Source: Diogma glabrata (Eukaryota; Arthropoda; Insecta; Diptera; Cylindrotomidae). Taken from it: 64,000 bases of DNA. The position numbers were made by a program, and so were the translations under genes. The first letter of the stretch is position 1; each line of letters begins with the position of its first letter. The notes beneath the pieces were generated by a model. It did not search any database. It was not told the origin of the DNA and worked only from the letters and a program-made list of their open reading frames with translations. Of this stretch, positions 1 through 10,160 are shown one piece after another. The stretch is from positions 219,179,789 to 219,243,788 of the forward strand of contig OY856188.1 of the NCBI GenBank assembly GCA_963693315.1. Direction: 5' to 3'.

Positions 1-1230
1 ATATTGTTGTTGTGGTGCCTAAGCCATTTTATTCTAGGACCAAACAATCCTGCTTCTGTACCCAAATTGGTTCGAGAACTCTCTGTGTACCTGATACTGG
101 TGTTTTGAGGTAGTGACCGGTTTGAAATTTAAGAGGACGGGTTGAAAATTAATTAAGTGATTGTAAATGTTTATTATTTCATTAGGTTAAATAATGGAGA
201 TTGGATGTTTGCATCTTCTGTGTTCGTAAGATTATTAGTTCTTAATATGTGAAGGGATTCAAATTTTAAATGCATCAAATTTCCATTTTTTAATCACAGG
301 TTTTAGAATTAATGATATCTATTTTATGATTTGAAATCACCATATGCTCCGCTACACTAGATTTATTTGCTTGTTTGTTCAATGTTGCATTTTCATGTTC
401 CTTTTATCTGGTTTCGAAGTTTCTTCAAGTTTTTCCTATGTACACATCCTCACAATCCTCACAAGCTATTTTGTAAATACCGGATTTTTTCTACTGGGGG
501 TAGGGGGTGATGTAATGATGATTTATTTTAATTTTGTTGACACAAAATTATTTTTTTTACTCAGGGGCTTAACGGAGGCTATTTTTGATCGAAGGTCTGC
601 AAGGTCACAGAAGCGAGTCAAATAAAATCAAAATAAAAACGAATAATTAAATAACCCTGTTCACTACGGTAAAATTAAAATTTTGATCCTTTATAACTTT
701 TGACCCCCTCATTTCCGCAAACTTTTTTTTTTCATAATTATGAAATATTATGCAATACTACGTTTTAATTAATTTGTTTAATATTTATTTTAAAAAACTA
801 AAAAATAATCAAAGAGGGGACCAAGGTAAAATTAAAATTTGATCCTTGATAACTTTTGATCCTTTCCTTTCCATAATAATAATGCAGAGGACCTAATCTT
901 TCTATTTATCTAAAAAATCAACTTTTTATTGACGGGGATAAATAGGAAAATGCCAAATTTTATGTCGTTGTTAACTTGAAATATTTTGTTTCCTTAAAGA
1001 TGACGTTGATGGTCTAGCTCTAGATGGTTTTGCATTAAGCTCATGCAAATTTTATAGGTTTGTTTATCAGCATTTTTTTTTTCAAATTTTTTGTTTTACC
1101 AAGAGTCATAATTAGCATAGCAATCTTTTGACAATACTTCAAAAACAATAAAACAAAATTAAAACAGAAAATTACCTGAGAAAACTAAAAAAACCCAAAC
1201 CGTAGACACATGGTGTTTATAAAATTAACT
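1..1230. other. AT-rich stretch without recognised gene
   Basis: I see no convincing coding region. The one structure is a short direct repeat. A segment at about 654-714 recurs diverged at about 812-872; both contain a run reading GGTAAAATTAAAATTT followed by GATCCTT and ATAACTTTTGA. The 93-residue open frame at 344-625 has no recognisable motif and is probably a chance frame. Confidence 0.5.
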
Positions 1231-1250
1231 GTGATGAACGCAGTAAGTTT

Positions 1251-1525
1251 TATATGGGCTAAACGCGGCGGTCCTTCACAAAAAGATTTATTGAACACAC
1301 AAGTGAAATTAATAGGAGCGATCCAAAATCCAGATATGCCCAACATTTAAAAATAAAAAAACACAAATACACCAATATAAACACAAATTTAACCATATTA
1401 CATAAAAAAAGATAAGGACCACATCTAGATAGATTGAAAGAAATAGAAATATATAAACATAAAAACAAAAGCAACATTTTAAATGATAAAATCAACACTA
1501 AAACTAACAAAATATATGACATTAT
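1251..1525 (+). pseudogene. Penelope-like element, GIY-YIG endonuclease remnant
   Basis: Read on the plus strand from 1251, the translation gives Y-M-G-stop-T-R-R-S-F followed by R-F-I-E-H. This matches the second half of the GIY-YIG core of Penelope-like retroelements, where the pattern is Y-x-G-Q-T-x-R-S-F then R-x-x-E-H; the Gln codon has become TAA. The frame continues through S-R-Y-A-Q-H-L. After one frameshift near 1410 it runs KGPHLDRLKEIEIYKHK, then N-I-L-N-D, the typical C-terminus of the PLE endonuclease. In an intact element this domain nicks target DNA for reverse transcription. The reverse transcriptase is missing upstream, so this is a 5'-truncated, inactive copy. A hammerhead-like RNA motif follows about 70 bases downstream, as expected for a PLE 3' region. 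The opposite-strand 87-residue frame here is a shadow. Confidence 0.8.
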
Positions 1526-1592
1526 AATAAAAAATAGCAGTTGAAATAGTATATAAGTAATAGTTCAAGCCAAAATTGTAATAATAATTTGA

Positions 1593-1628
1593 AGAACTGA
1601 GGATGACGTAAGTCGAAATCGATATTCT
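1593..1628 (+). ncRNA. Hammerhead ribozyme motif of the Penelope-like element
   Basis: The core CTGAGGA (1597-1603) fits the hammerhead consensus CUGANGA. It is followed by a short stem II, GAC-GTAA-GTC (1605-1614), then GAAA (1615-1618). Stem I can form between AGAA (1593-1596) and TTCT (1625-1628). Stem III is minimal: A1618 pairs with T1623 around a four-base loop. Cleavage would fall after A1624, following a U-H pair. PLEs are known to carry minimal hammerheads with very short stem III. All core positions are intact here even though the adjacent protein is broken. Activity is inferred, not shown. Confidence 0.7.
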
Positions 1629-1639
1629 ATAAAATAAAA

Positions 1640-2912
1640 ATCAAATTCAAATTTTTACTATAAGGAAGTTAAAATTATTATTAATAAAATAAAAAATTAA
1701 AAATAAACAGTAAAAATTTAATTTTTAAATATCGCATTTTAATTCAAAAGTGACAAAAGCACACAAACAGTGAATAATATGGAAAACCATAATTACACAT
1801 ATAAGATTTTATGCTTTTCTAAGGGGTTAACCAATTTTTTTCTGTAAGTTGTAAATGTACTTGTCGTTTTTGATTTATATAGGTGTTTTCATATGCGTTT
1901 CATCGCTTAATACTGAGAGTAGTACCCGGGTGAAAATAAGAGGCCAAAAAATAGGAAAATTTCTCGTATTTTATAATAAGCATCAACATTTTTATATCTA
2001 ATCTATTTAGGCAGGTTTTGATGAGTTTTGGAGAGGGTGACGTGAAGACCAGCGGTTTGGTGAAGGTTCATTTTATGACTACCTTGTCTACACCACTTGT
2101 AGAAACACTACTTGCACTACTTGCAAATTAAAGAATTTTGTGTCTTTTTGTAAATTTTTTTCACAATATTTAATGCCGCGTAATTTGTTATGACGGCAAT
2201 GGTTTTTTTGTAGTTTTGGATTTTTTATTTTTTATTCAGCATATTTTTACCTATTTTACTTCATCCCCAACATTATTTTTATCCGTTTAAACTGTTTACA
2301 CAAATTCTGGTGGACATATCACTTCATGAAAAGCATCGTTTTTAAAAAAACTCTGTTAACAGTTTAAAAACTGTTGGTTTAAATAAAGTTTTCAGTAGGT
2401 AATATTCTAAGATATTATTAGTGGCGAAGCGTCGATATAGACACATTAGACAGTGTCTACCCAAACATAATATAAATATGAAACTTTTGTTCGCATAACG
2501 TCGACTTAATACTATTTTGTAGAATGTTCAAAGAAAATGATTAAATTTTAATACAATAATTAGAACAAAAACAATTCAGCTATGTTCCTGAAACTTTAAT
2601 ACAAACGTTTCTTAGTTTCATACAAACAAACAGAAATGTTTTTCTCACAGTAGACGTTCCAAATTATGACTACCGTAATAAGCAATAGCAACAACAACAA
2701 ATTTTCAACTTTTATTCCTTCTTGGATAGACAGTTTTGTTTATGTCTATTTCTGTTTATATATTTTGTTTCCAAATTTTTTGAGAAACATATTATGGCAA
2801 ATATTTTTGATAAAAATTGTAATTATTAGTAAGACGTTTCTTGAGCAATTTTTTGTGTGATTCCAGATTCGATTACACGACTTCTGAATAACACTAACAG
2901 TTGGAAAATAAA
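1640..2912. other. AT-rich stretch without recognised gene
   Basis: No coding region, RNA gene or clear repeat was recognised. The 64-residue open frame at 2666-2860 is hydrophobic and AT-driven, with no motif. Confidence 0.4.
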
Positions 2913-2914
2913 TA

Positions 2915-3125
2915 TGAATCTTTGATTTTGGATTAATTTTTGGAATATTTTTAGAATTTCGAAAAAAGTTTCAATCTTTGATTTTGTTATAATTTTTGGC
3001 ATTTTCGGAAAAGTTTGAATTTTCAATTTTGTTATAATTATTGCAATATTTTAAGAGTTCTAGGAAAAGTTTGAATTTTTGAATTTGTTATATTTGTTGC
3101 ATTAATTTTGGAATTTTGAAAATAG
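2915..3125. repeat. Degenerate short tandem repeats (about 60 bp), shared with 52865-53080
   Basis: A loosely repeated block recurs three to four times. Each copy has TTTTTGGAATAT, then AGAATTT, GAAAAAGTTT and a TTTGATTTTGTT-like run. A similar array lies at 52865-53080 inside another transposon, so this is probably a fragment of the same family. It is AT-rich and carries no coding signal. Confidence 0.5.
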
Positions 3126-3224
3126 CTTAATTTTGATTTTTTGTTAATCTACAAATGTTTTTGTTAATCTACAATATCCTTTATCTTTTGTACAAAATAC
3201 TTTTATTTTAAAATATTTAAAATT

Positions 3225-3389
3225 TTTAATTTTGATTTAGATTGAACAATCTTTTTTAAATACTTTGCTTGCGGCGAATAAAAATATAGGATATGATGCA
3301 CGGACGTAAGTCTTTTAAACTTAATGTGGGCAAACTCCACATACGTCCAAAAATCTTAGCTTTCTGTCCTTTCATCTTAATGTACTATA
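3225..3389 (+). mobile_element. Partial copy of the ~500-bp palindrome-ended element
   Basis: The block carries TTTGCTTGCGGCGAATAAAA, GATGCACGGACGTAAG, the reverse arm CTCCACATACGTCCAAAA and the end AATGTACTAT. It matches the 3' third of the copies at 15941-16444, 56661-57155 and (minus) 27975-28470, but lacks the central GGCTAGCGCC palindrome. It is a diverged or deleted copy. Confidence 0.7.
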
Positions 3390-3425
3390 ATTAGTTTCTA
3401 CTGGCATTCTACCGTCAAAAAAAAC

Positions 3426-4157
3426 TTAATACGAGAAACAATATATTGCACAAACTGGCAGGCTCTACATGGGGTGCTACTCCAGCTACCCTCCGAACAA
3501 CTGCTCTAAGTCTGGTTTACTCAGTGGCTGAGTATGGCGCACCCGTCTGGTTGAATAGCACACATACTCAAAAAGTTGACTGCCAGCTGCATGCCACAAT
3601 GCGTACTATAAGTGGTACTATCAGATCCACCCCTTTACCTTGGCTCCTGTGTTAAGCAATATCGCTCCACCTGCACTCAGACGCTCGCAAGCTCTCATAA
3701 AAAGGTAACCAACAACATCACGTTACCCTTGCACGAATATTACGGTGACCACACTCGTTGTCGATTGAAGTCAAGAAACCCTCCACATAAAACTGCCAGC
3801 AACCTGCTGGCAACTAATTTTAATATCTTGGATGCCTGGGACGACTCCTGGCAACATTACAACACAACTGGCCTTTCTATTACTAACCCGACTTCTACCC
3901 AACCTGGTTTCGATTTGCCACGTCATACCTGGACTACATTAAACCGAATAAGAACGAATCATGGATGTTGTGCTGATTCTTTCTACAAGTGGGGCATTTC
4001 AGAGTCCCCTGAGTGTGACTGCGGCGCTCCACAACAATCTATAAAACACATTGCAACTGTGTGTCCAATTCGACGTTACAATGGCAACATCTCAGACATC
4101 CATTTGGCAACTCCCGATGTACTAGCATGGATAGACTCGCTCGATGTAAGCATCTAA
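3426..4157 (+). pseudogene. Non-LTR retrotransposon, C-terminal part of reverse transcriptase ORF
   Basis: The translation starts T-R-N-N-I-L-H-K-L-A-G-S-T-W-G and runs through L-V-Y-S-V-A-E-Y-G-A-P-V-W, the thumb and C-terminal region found after the RT catalytic core in LINE ORF2 proteins. At the end, C-D-C-G-A-P followed by H-I-A-T-V-C gives a Cys/His cluster, and the last residues W-I-D-S-L-D-V are typical of the ORF2 terminus of some insect LINEs. The catalytic RT and endonuclease domains are absent, so the copy is 5'-truncated. Two frameshifts interrupt it, near 3645 and 3700; the two open frames at 3446-3655 and 3612-4157 are pieces of one ORF. The 3' UTR probably extends to about 4370, where AATAAATAAA occurs. 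Clade assignment is left open. Confidence 0.8.
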
Positions 4158-4274
4158 TGTTCAAATGTACTGCCCAATGTTCAAATATTTTACTTTTTAA
4201 TTTTTAGTTAAAACACGCACAATCAAATCGATTGTAAGTTCATTTAATGTGTATTGTGTATCCATGTTTTGTTT

Positions 4275-4303
4275 TAGGTAGATTTCATAGAAGAGTCTAC
4301 CTA
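4275..4303. repeat. Hairpin TAGGTAGA...TCTACCTA, also at 50762-50790
   Basis: A stem of TAGGTAGA pairs with TCTACCTA across a 13-base loop. The same stem with a closely similar loop (TTTCATA) occurs at 50762-50790, some 46 kb away. Here it lies in the probable 3' UTR of the LINE remnant. Its origin is unknown. Confidence 0.5.
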
Positions 4304-4379
4304 TTTTTAAGTTTAATTTTTAATGTGTCACAAAAAAAAACCATACGCTAAATAAATAAACTGGCATATTAATAAAACT

Positions 4380-6345
4380 TTTGAATATGTCGACTCTAGT
4401 TTCAGAAGCACGCTTTGCCACTGGATATTTTTCATGTAAAAATCAAAACCCTGACATGATGTCGAAGGATATTCAAATTATTTAAAACGACAAGATTGAA
4501 TCTTAAAACATAACCGAAAACTTCATCAAAATTATTTTAATTTACATTTATGAATGAAAAATGTTTTGTAACGAAGAAATGATAGTAACAAGCTTTTTAA
4601 AAAGTCCTTGAAAAATCAAAAACAAACAAATTCATAGTATAACTTATAACACAATAGAAATCTTAATATTAAAATGAATTTATAATATGTACATTTTGTT
4701 TTCTAAATTTTCATTTTCTTATACTTATACATACAAATATAGTAAGAATATTATTGTTAAGAGAAAATCAAGACGATGAGAATTTTACAATTGAAATTGT
4801 AACACAAAACTAAATGTTCTTTTAATTTGTAACTCAAAACACTTTGTAAATAGGTCAATTCACATGGAAATAATAGTTTTTTATGTGAAATTAAAAGTGA
4901 TTTTATACGTTACGTAATTTACAATCTTATTTTATTTGTGTTAAAAATTGTTGTTTTGTTATTAGTCTTCGTTAAAGAAAAAAATTAAAATATTTTTTCC
5001 TATGTATGTAAACTTACTTATATATTCTTCACAAAAATTAATATTAACTTATTCAAATTAATTAATTTTTTAATTAAATCATGAACTTTTGTATGATTTA
5101 TTATTTTAATGTCTTTTAAACTTAAGAACCATATTAAAAATAAAATTTAAAATGAACAACGCATACAGCATGAAATTATTCCCACGATATAGAATAATGA
5201 GTAAATTAAAAATGTATAAGTTTTCATGAAATATATACGTATTTGTTCGGTTATATAATATACAAGTTTTTTCTTGTTGCGTGTCATTTTCATCTTTATT
5301 CTTTGTCTAAGGGTCTAAGGAGAAACTTTAGAACCGTTATCGAAAACTTCGACTTAGTTTTTTATCAAATTAAGAAACTTTACTAAAATCAATAATCAAT
5401 CGATCATTGTAGTTTTAAAATATGAATATGAACATCTTCAAAAAATAAACTACAACAGAAATTTCATTAACTGTAATAGAAAAGGTTATTTACAAATGGA
5501 ATATTTAATTAAAATTTTAAACTTCAAAATTTTTCATATTACAAAGACATTTTGATTGACAAAACGTGAGAGTTTCCTTTCAAAGGTATAAATAAAATTA
5601 TTATTATATGGATACCTTAACAGTCATTGAAGTTCGTTATTTATTTTTTTTTCTATGCAGATAGATCTAAAGATAGTTTGATTTGATTATGTTTTTTTTT
5701 TCAAGTTAAACAAAAATAAAATTGTAAATTTTGAAACAAACATTCAAGATCAATTATTGAACTTTCGAATTTTAAGATGATTTTTGTTTATGTTTAATTG
5801 CAAATTTCTCTTGAGAGATTAAATTCTTTAAATTGTTTTATTTTCTAAATTAATTTGATTGTTTTTGATATGTTCGAGTAAAACTTGAAAATAATTTTTT
5901 AAGAGAGATCAATAAATAGTGCACATATTATTTCACAGTAGTCTATAATTATTTGCTAAGCAAATTTGAAACTAATAAAAGGATAAACCACAACAGTTGC
6001 TCTGATGTAACGCGATAGGTTAGTTCAGTCAAAATGTTTTTGATCTTTGCGTTTGGTCGTTCATCCTTAACATCTTAACACCGTTCTTAACTAGGCTAAA
6101 ATGTATAAGAGTTGCATTTAATATTATTCTCAATAGGGTGGCTAATCTAAAAAAATAATAAACCTGTGTGTTACTTGTATTGAATTCAACACTGTTAACA
6201 AAACTATGGATAGGAGTTGTTGGTAGATCAACAATTATGCATATATCGTATTTGATCTATGGTCATTTAGTGTTCATAGTGAATATTAACCTGGTTTTAG
6301 TGTTTATAGCTTCTCACGGACCAATTTTCTTAGGTTCCATGAAAA
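4380..6345. other. AT-rich stretch without recognised gene
   Basis: Very AT-rich sequence with no recognisable coding region or strong repeat. The 60-residue frame at 6168-6350 has no motif and its end overlaps the next TIR element by a few bases. Confidence 0.4.
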
Positions 6346-7896
6346 AATGATTAAGCCGAAGTTTAGTCCTAAGAGGGGGAGGGGGGTAACAGCTGCCATA
6401 ACGGCCCCTAAGAAGGCTAATTTGGCAAACATTTGACGAAAATAATTCACAGCTCCTTCAGGATGACCTCTAGAGGGGTTAAAGTAAGAACAGGTCCTTT
6501 TACCGGTACCTACCCTCTATCTGTCACTCTTGCGGGGTCCCTCTACAAAAGTTGAAACATTGATTTCTTGTCTAAATTCGCTGTGACTACCCCAAAGTGA
6601 CCCATGGATGAGTCAAATGTATGACCAGGTCCCAGTATTTTTCCATTCCCAATATTTCCTTCCAACTCACATCTTCCCTTTCTGCCACTCTTTTTGGGGG
6701 TTCCCATACAAAAAATGAGGAAAAACGTTAAAAAATAATTCAAAGTTCCACCGGAATGACCCCTAGAAGGATCAAATGTATGACCTGTAATTTTTTTCCA
6801 ACGTTTTCTCCGAACAAACTTACCCCCTATCTGCCTCCCTTCCGCATGTCCCCCTACAAAAACACGTAAATGTGAGATTTCACCTATATAAAAAATACTA
6901 TTTATTTCGCGCTCTGAGGTGAATTTAACCGTTTGTTTCAAAATTCATCGAAAAAAAATTAGTACAGCTTCTTGTTCCTTTGGAGTGATCGCGGAGCATC
7001 AGCGTCAATATCAATATCATTATCACTTTCATTTGATGGTTGTCACTCGATTCGGATAAAGAAATTTTTCCAACTACAATTACACCAAATTCCAAAGTAA
7101 CCAGTAGCACCAAAACCAAAAAAGCTTATTAGCGTGCATCTAGACAACAAAAACTTATCAGCTGTTGCAAAATCGCTAGCTTGGCGTTTGCGTCTTGATT
7201 CTTCGGTATATTTGCGTTCAGTCCATCGTTTATCGATGCCAAAAGGGACCAAGTCCGCACCTTTCATTGAATACTGCATCGGCGACTAATAATGCGGTCC
7301 CGATTCTTTCATACGTCGATACACAGTGATGAAGTAGAGCATTTGAAGCACTTATTTGTTTGATGGCAATTTTAAACCTTGAGTTAACATTCTCGGGTGC
7401 CCAATTACATATATTTGAATATACGATCGCAAAACAACTTTTTCTGAGGAAGATGATGTCATTTTCGACCTGAAATGAACCTGAAATGCATAAACAATAT
7501 TCGAATATTAAGTTGAGTCTGACAATTTCACATTATTACGATTGCGCGATATTAGACACTCATTGCGTTATTATTCCAAAGCCACTAAAATGTCACTCAG
7601 CGATAGTATTTCCGCGAGGCCACGAGCGACCGATTGACAATTTATGCAGTGATTTCGTGTTCACAGTGTGAGTGTAAACTTCATACTCTAACACAAGAAT
7701 TATTCCAAAATGTGGGTGTTTTTATAGGGGGACTTCCAAAAAATAATAGGACCTGTTCATACATTTGACCATTCTTGTGGTCATCTGGGGAAACTATGAA
7801 CTATTTGGTCAAATTTTTGGCAAATTAACCCTCTCAAGGGCCGTTATGGCAGCTGTAACCTCCCTTTTACAGGGACCAAACTTTGATTCAATCATT
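6346..7896. mobile_element. TIR DNA transposon or non-autonomous relative (~1.55 kb)
   Basis: The left end reads AATGATT, then AAGTTTAGTCC and GTAACAGCTGCCATAACGGC. The right end is its inverted partner, with GCCGTTATGGCAGCTGTAAC followed by GGACCAAACTTTGATTCAATC. Arms of roughly 150 bases pair. Inside the left arm, a block of about 140-150 bases occurs three times (about 6447-6570, 6588-6715 and 6740-6865). Each copy has a GACC(C/T)CTAGA- or GACCCATGGA-like start, ATGACC(A)GGTC, a CTATCTG- or CTTTCTGCC-type run and a CCCC(T/A)TACAAAA end. The interior carries a possible broken minus-strand frame (next entry). No target duplication could be fixed and the superfamily is unknown. Confidence 0.65.
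7206..7471 (-). pseudogene. Unidentified broken coding-like island inside the TIR element
   Basis: On the minus strand an ATG near 7461 opens M-T-S-S-S-S-E-K-V-V-L-R-S. In an adjacent frame, the same region reads about 60 residues without a stop, including N-W-A-P-E-N-V-N-S-R-F and A-L-L-H-H-C-V-S-T-Y-E-R-I-G-T-A-L-L-V-A. The composition looks protein-like and less AT-biased than its surroundings. Frameshifts and stops break it. I do not recognise a family. It may be the residue of the element's own gene or of captured host sequence. Confidence 0.3.
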
Positions 7897-7914
7897 ATAT
7901 AAACTATCATAAAA

Positions 7915-8235
7915 ATGTGCTGGCAGGAAGCTCTAGATATCCATGAAATCGAAATTAGTCAAAATATGACGTTTGCTACGTAAAACTGGCTATAAATCGG
8001 CAATCACGAATTTTACATACAAAACAAAAATATGCTGCCTTTCCATGGTCCCACCTTTAAGTTTATATCTTACTCGCCAAGATTTTTATCTACTTATTTT
8101 TCTAAATATGCTGGCAAGAAGCTCTAGACATCCATGTAATCAAAATTAGTAAAAATACGACGCTTGCTGCGCAAAACTCACCCTAATCGACAATGACAAA
8201 TTTTACGTACAAAACGAAAATATGCTGCCAATTTT
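7915..8235. repeat. Tandem repeat, period about 190 bp, two copies
   Basis: The block ATGCTGGCA(G/A)GAAGCTCTAGA then ATCCATG, AAATTAGT and AAAATATGCTGCC occurs at about 7915 and again at about 8106. The second copy is incomplete. It directly abuts the right end of the preceding TIR element and may be part of the same insertion. Confidence 0.65.
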
Positions 8236-9017
8236 ACACCCATTGCACGATAAATCTCAAACTTCAGCATGATATTTGTTTAAGGAAAAACTTTCAGTTT
8301 ATACGTCACTCGCCCAGAATTGCGACTACACATTTTTAACATAAAATTTCAAAAGAAAGTTTTTCCCAAAATAGATGTACATAATCGTAAGAGCGGAAAG
8401 AACGATCGGTTCGATAACTGTATCGGAAGTATGCATAAAAATAATTAAGTGTGTCAAGAAAGCAAATTTTGCATATATCCCGACAAACATTATGTGCATG
8501 GTGCACGAGTCTATTCACATATCATTTACTTTTTTATTTTAATAATTTTTAAGTATTTTTTAAATATTATAGTTTATATTTTAGATTTACTTGAAGTTTT
8601 AAAGTATTTGAGTCCTAACGTCATTTCCATTTAACACGTTTAAATCATGTAAACATGCAACATGCCTACAAAAAGTGCATAAAACTTTTAGGCATATAAT
8701 TTATACAAAAATATTTGATGTATGACTTTTATGACTAGGATCTTATAGTACGTTATGAATCTTTCCTAGACTATTGTATACATTAATTTGTAAGTAGTTA
8801 AATGAAAATGTATGCGTGTGATGGCATTTGTAAATGAGGCGTCCATTTTTTCGGAATTTCTTAAACGATGTAATTTAAATAAAAAAAAATCAAAATTCCA
8901 AAAAAATATTTAGCGTACATATAAAAAATAATATTAATTTTCCACAATTTAATCAAAATTATAAAAAAAATTAGAAATATCAGTATAAAAAATAAAATAA
9001 TAATATAAAAAAATTAT
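8236..9017. other. AT-rich stretch without recognised gene
   Basis: No coding region or element recognised. Open frames of 60-61 residues overlap on both strands here, as expected by chance. Confidence 0.4.
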
Positions 9018-9412
9018 ACAACCGACATGAAAAATAACAAACAAAAAATATTAAATAAATATTATAATATTTTGGAATCACTAAAATTAATTACTCAAAG
9101 TGTCCGTTTGTTTTTTTGTGTATGTTTTCGTTATCTTCACCAAAAATTTTATTTCGCACACAATTTTAGGTGAAGATAAAATAAAATTCAACAATAAAAT
9201 TCATTTTTTCAACGACATGAAAAACGACAAACAAAAAATATTTAAGAAATATTATAATATTTTAGAATCACTAAATTTAATTACTCAAAGTGCCTGTTTG
9301 TTTTTTGTGTATGTTTTCATTATTTTCACCAAAAAATTTTTTTCGCACACAATTTTAGATGAAAATAAAATAAAATTTATCAATTTACTATTTCGAAAAT
9401 CATATTATATCT
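9018..9412. repeat. Tandem repeat, period about 195 bp, two copies
   Basis: Two head-to-tail copies start at about 9018 and 9213. Each has CGACATGAAAAA, CAAACAAAAAATATT, TATTATAATATTTT, GAATCACTAAA, AATTACTCAAAGTG and CGCACACAATTTTAG. The plus-strand 105-residue frame (9100-9417) is open across the second copy because the period keeps the frame. It carries no known motif, so I treat it as non-coding. Confidence 0.75.
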
Positions 9413-9594
9413 CATAAAAAATTAAATGAAATCGGTCATTTTAGAAAATGTTAAACTCCTGTATTCTTTGTTTATTATTCTTATGAACTTCTTATATAAC
9501 ATCTTATTTATTGACTTTTTGGTACAGGTGGGTTGAAAAATATCAGGTCGGTTCCTATTAAATGCCGTTTTTTTTCCTAGAAGTTATTATTATT

Positions 9595-9690
9595 AGGAAG
9601 AACCTTGTTGGATCTAGGTCAAGGTATCTTTGTGTTGCTGTGACACATATTATAATTCCTATCACACAACACTTTTTAAAAAAAAATGGA
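9595..9690 (+). mobile_element. 3'-end fragment of the ~690-bp poly(A)-tailed retroposon
   Basis: TGTGTTGCTGTGACACATAT, then ATTCCTATCACACAACAC and an A run match the tail of the complete copy at 59801-60488 (TGTTGTTGTGACACATATTG, then TGCCTACTACACATCACA and poly A). Only the 3' end is recognisable, as expected for a 5'-truncated retroposon. Confidence 0.5.
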
Positions 9691-9869
9691 GAGGTTTTCT
9701 AAGATAGTTTTTGTACTAATAGGAATAGTTGGGTTGGAAAACATCAGTTGTAGTTATTGAAAAGAAGCATTTGGCTAAACAAAGTATTCTGAAATTTTCT
9801 GGACTAATATAATATTAGGTATTAATAGATAATAGACCATTGGGTTTTTGAAAAGTTGAAATTGTTGAA

Positions 9870-10160
9870 TCCTAAATGGAGAGGTTTTTGTGTAGTTCAC
9901 CGAGTGTATCATCGTTTCACATAATTATGTTAACATATGATCTGTTATAATTTACCGGTAACGTATAGATGTTTCGTGTTAGTTTTGTAATATATTTCTA
10001 AACAGATAAACGCCTTTACTTTCTCAAAGAGTTTTATGTTTACTACACATTGCTGCCCAAAAAACAATGTCTGTATAAACGCCCACTACCGAAAACTATA
10101 TAAAACTTTTAAGACAGACCGAAATTTTGATTTCTCAAAGTCTTAAGATTTCAGCCCCCA
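9870..10160 (+). repeat. Dispersed repeat shared with 53085-53385
   Basis: AAATGGAGAGGTTTT, then TTATGATCTGTTAT-like, CCGGTAACGTAT, GATGTTTCG(T/C)GTTAGTTTTG and CCGAAAACTATAT occur in the same order at 53085-53385. That second copy sits inside the TIR transposon at 52528-54446. This one probably derives from a relative of it, but no transposon ends were found here. Confidence 0.7.

Noticed and set aside
344..625. 93-codon hydrophobic open frame
   Set aside because: Phe/Leu/Ile-rich composition expected from T-rich sequence; no motif, splice signals or repeat support.
7440..7465. CTGAGGA as a possible third hammerhead core
   Set aside because: No stem II followed by GAAA and no closing stem I could be drawn.
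9423..9800. CRISPR-like array
   Set aside because: No regularly spaced direct repeats with unique spacers are present here or elsewhere, and the sequence is eukaryotic.
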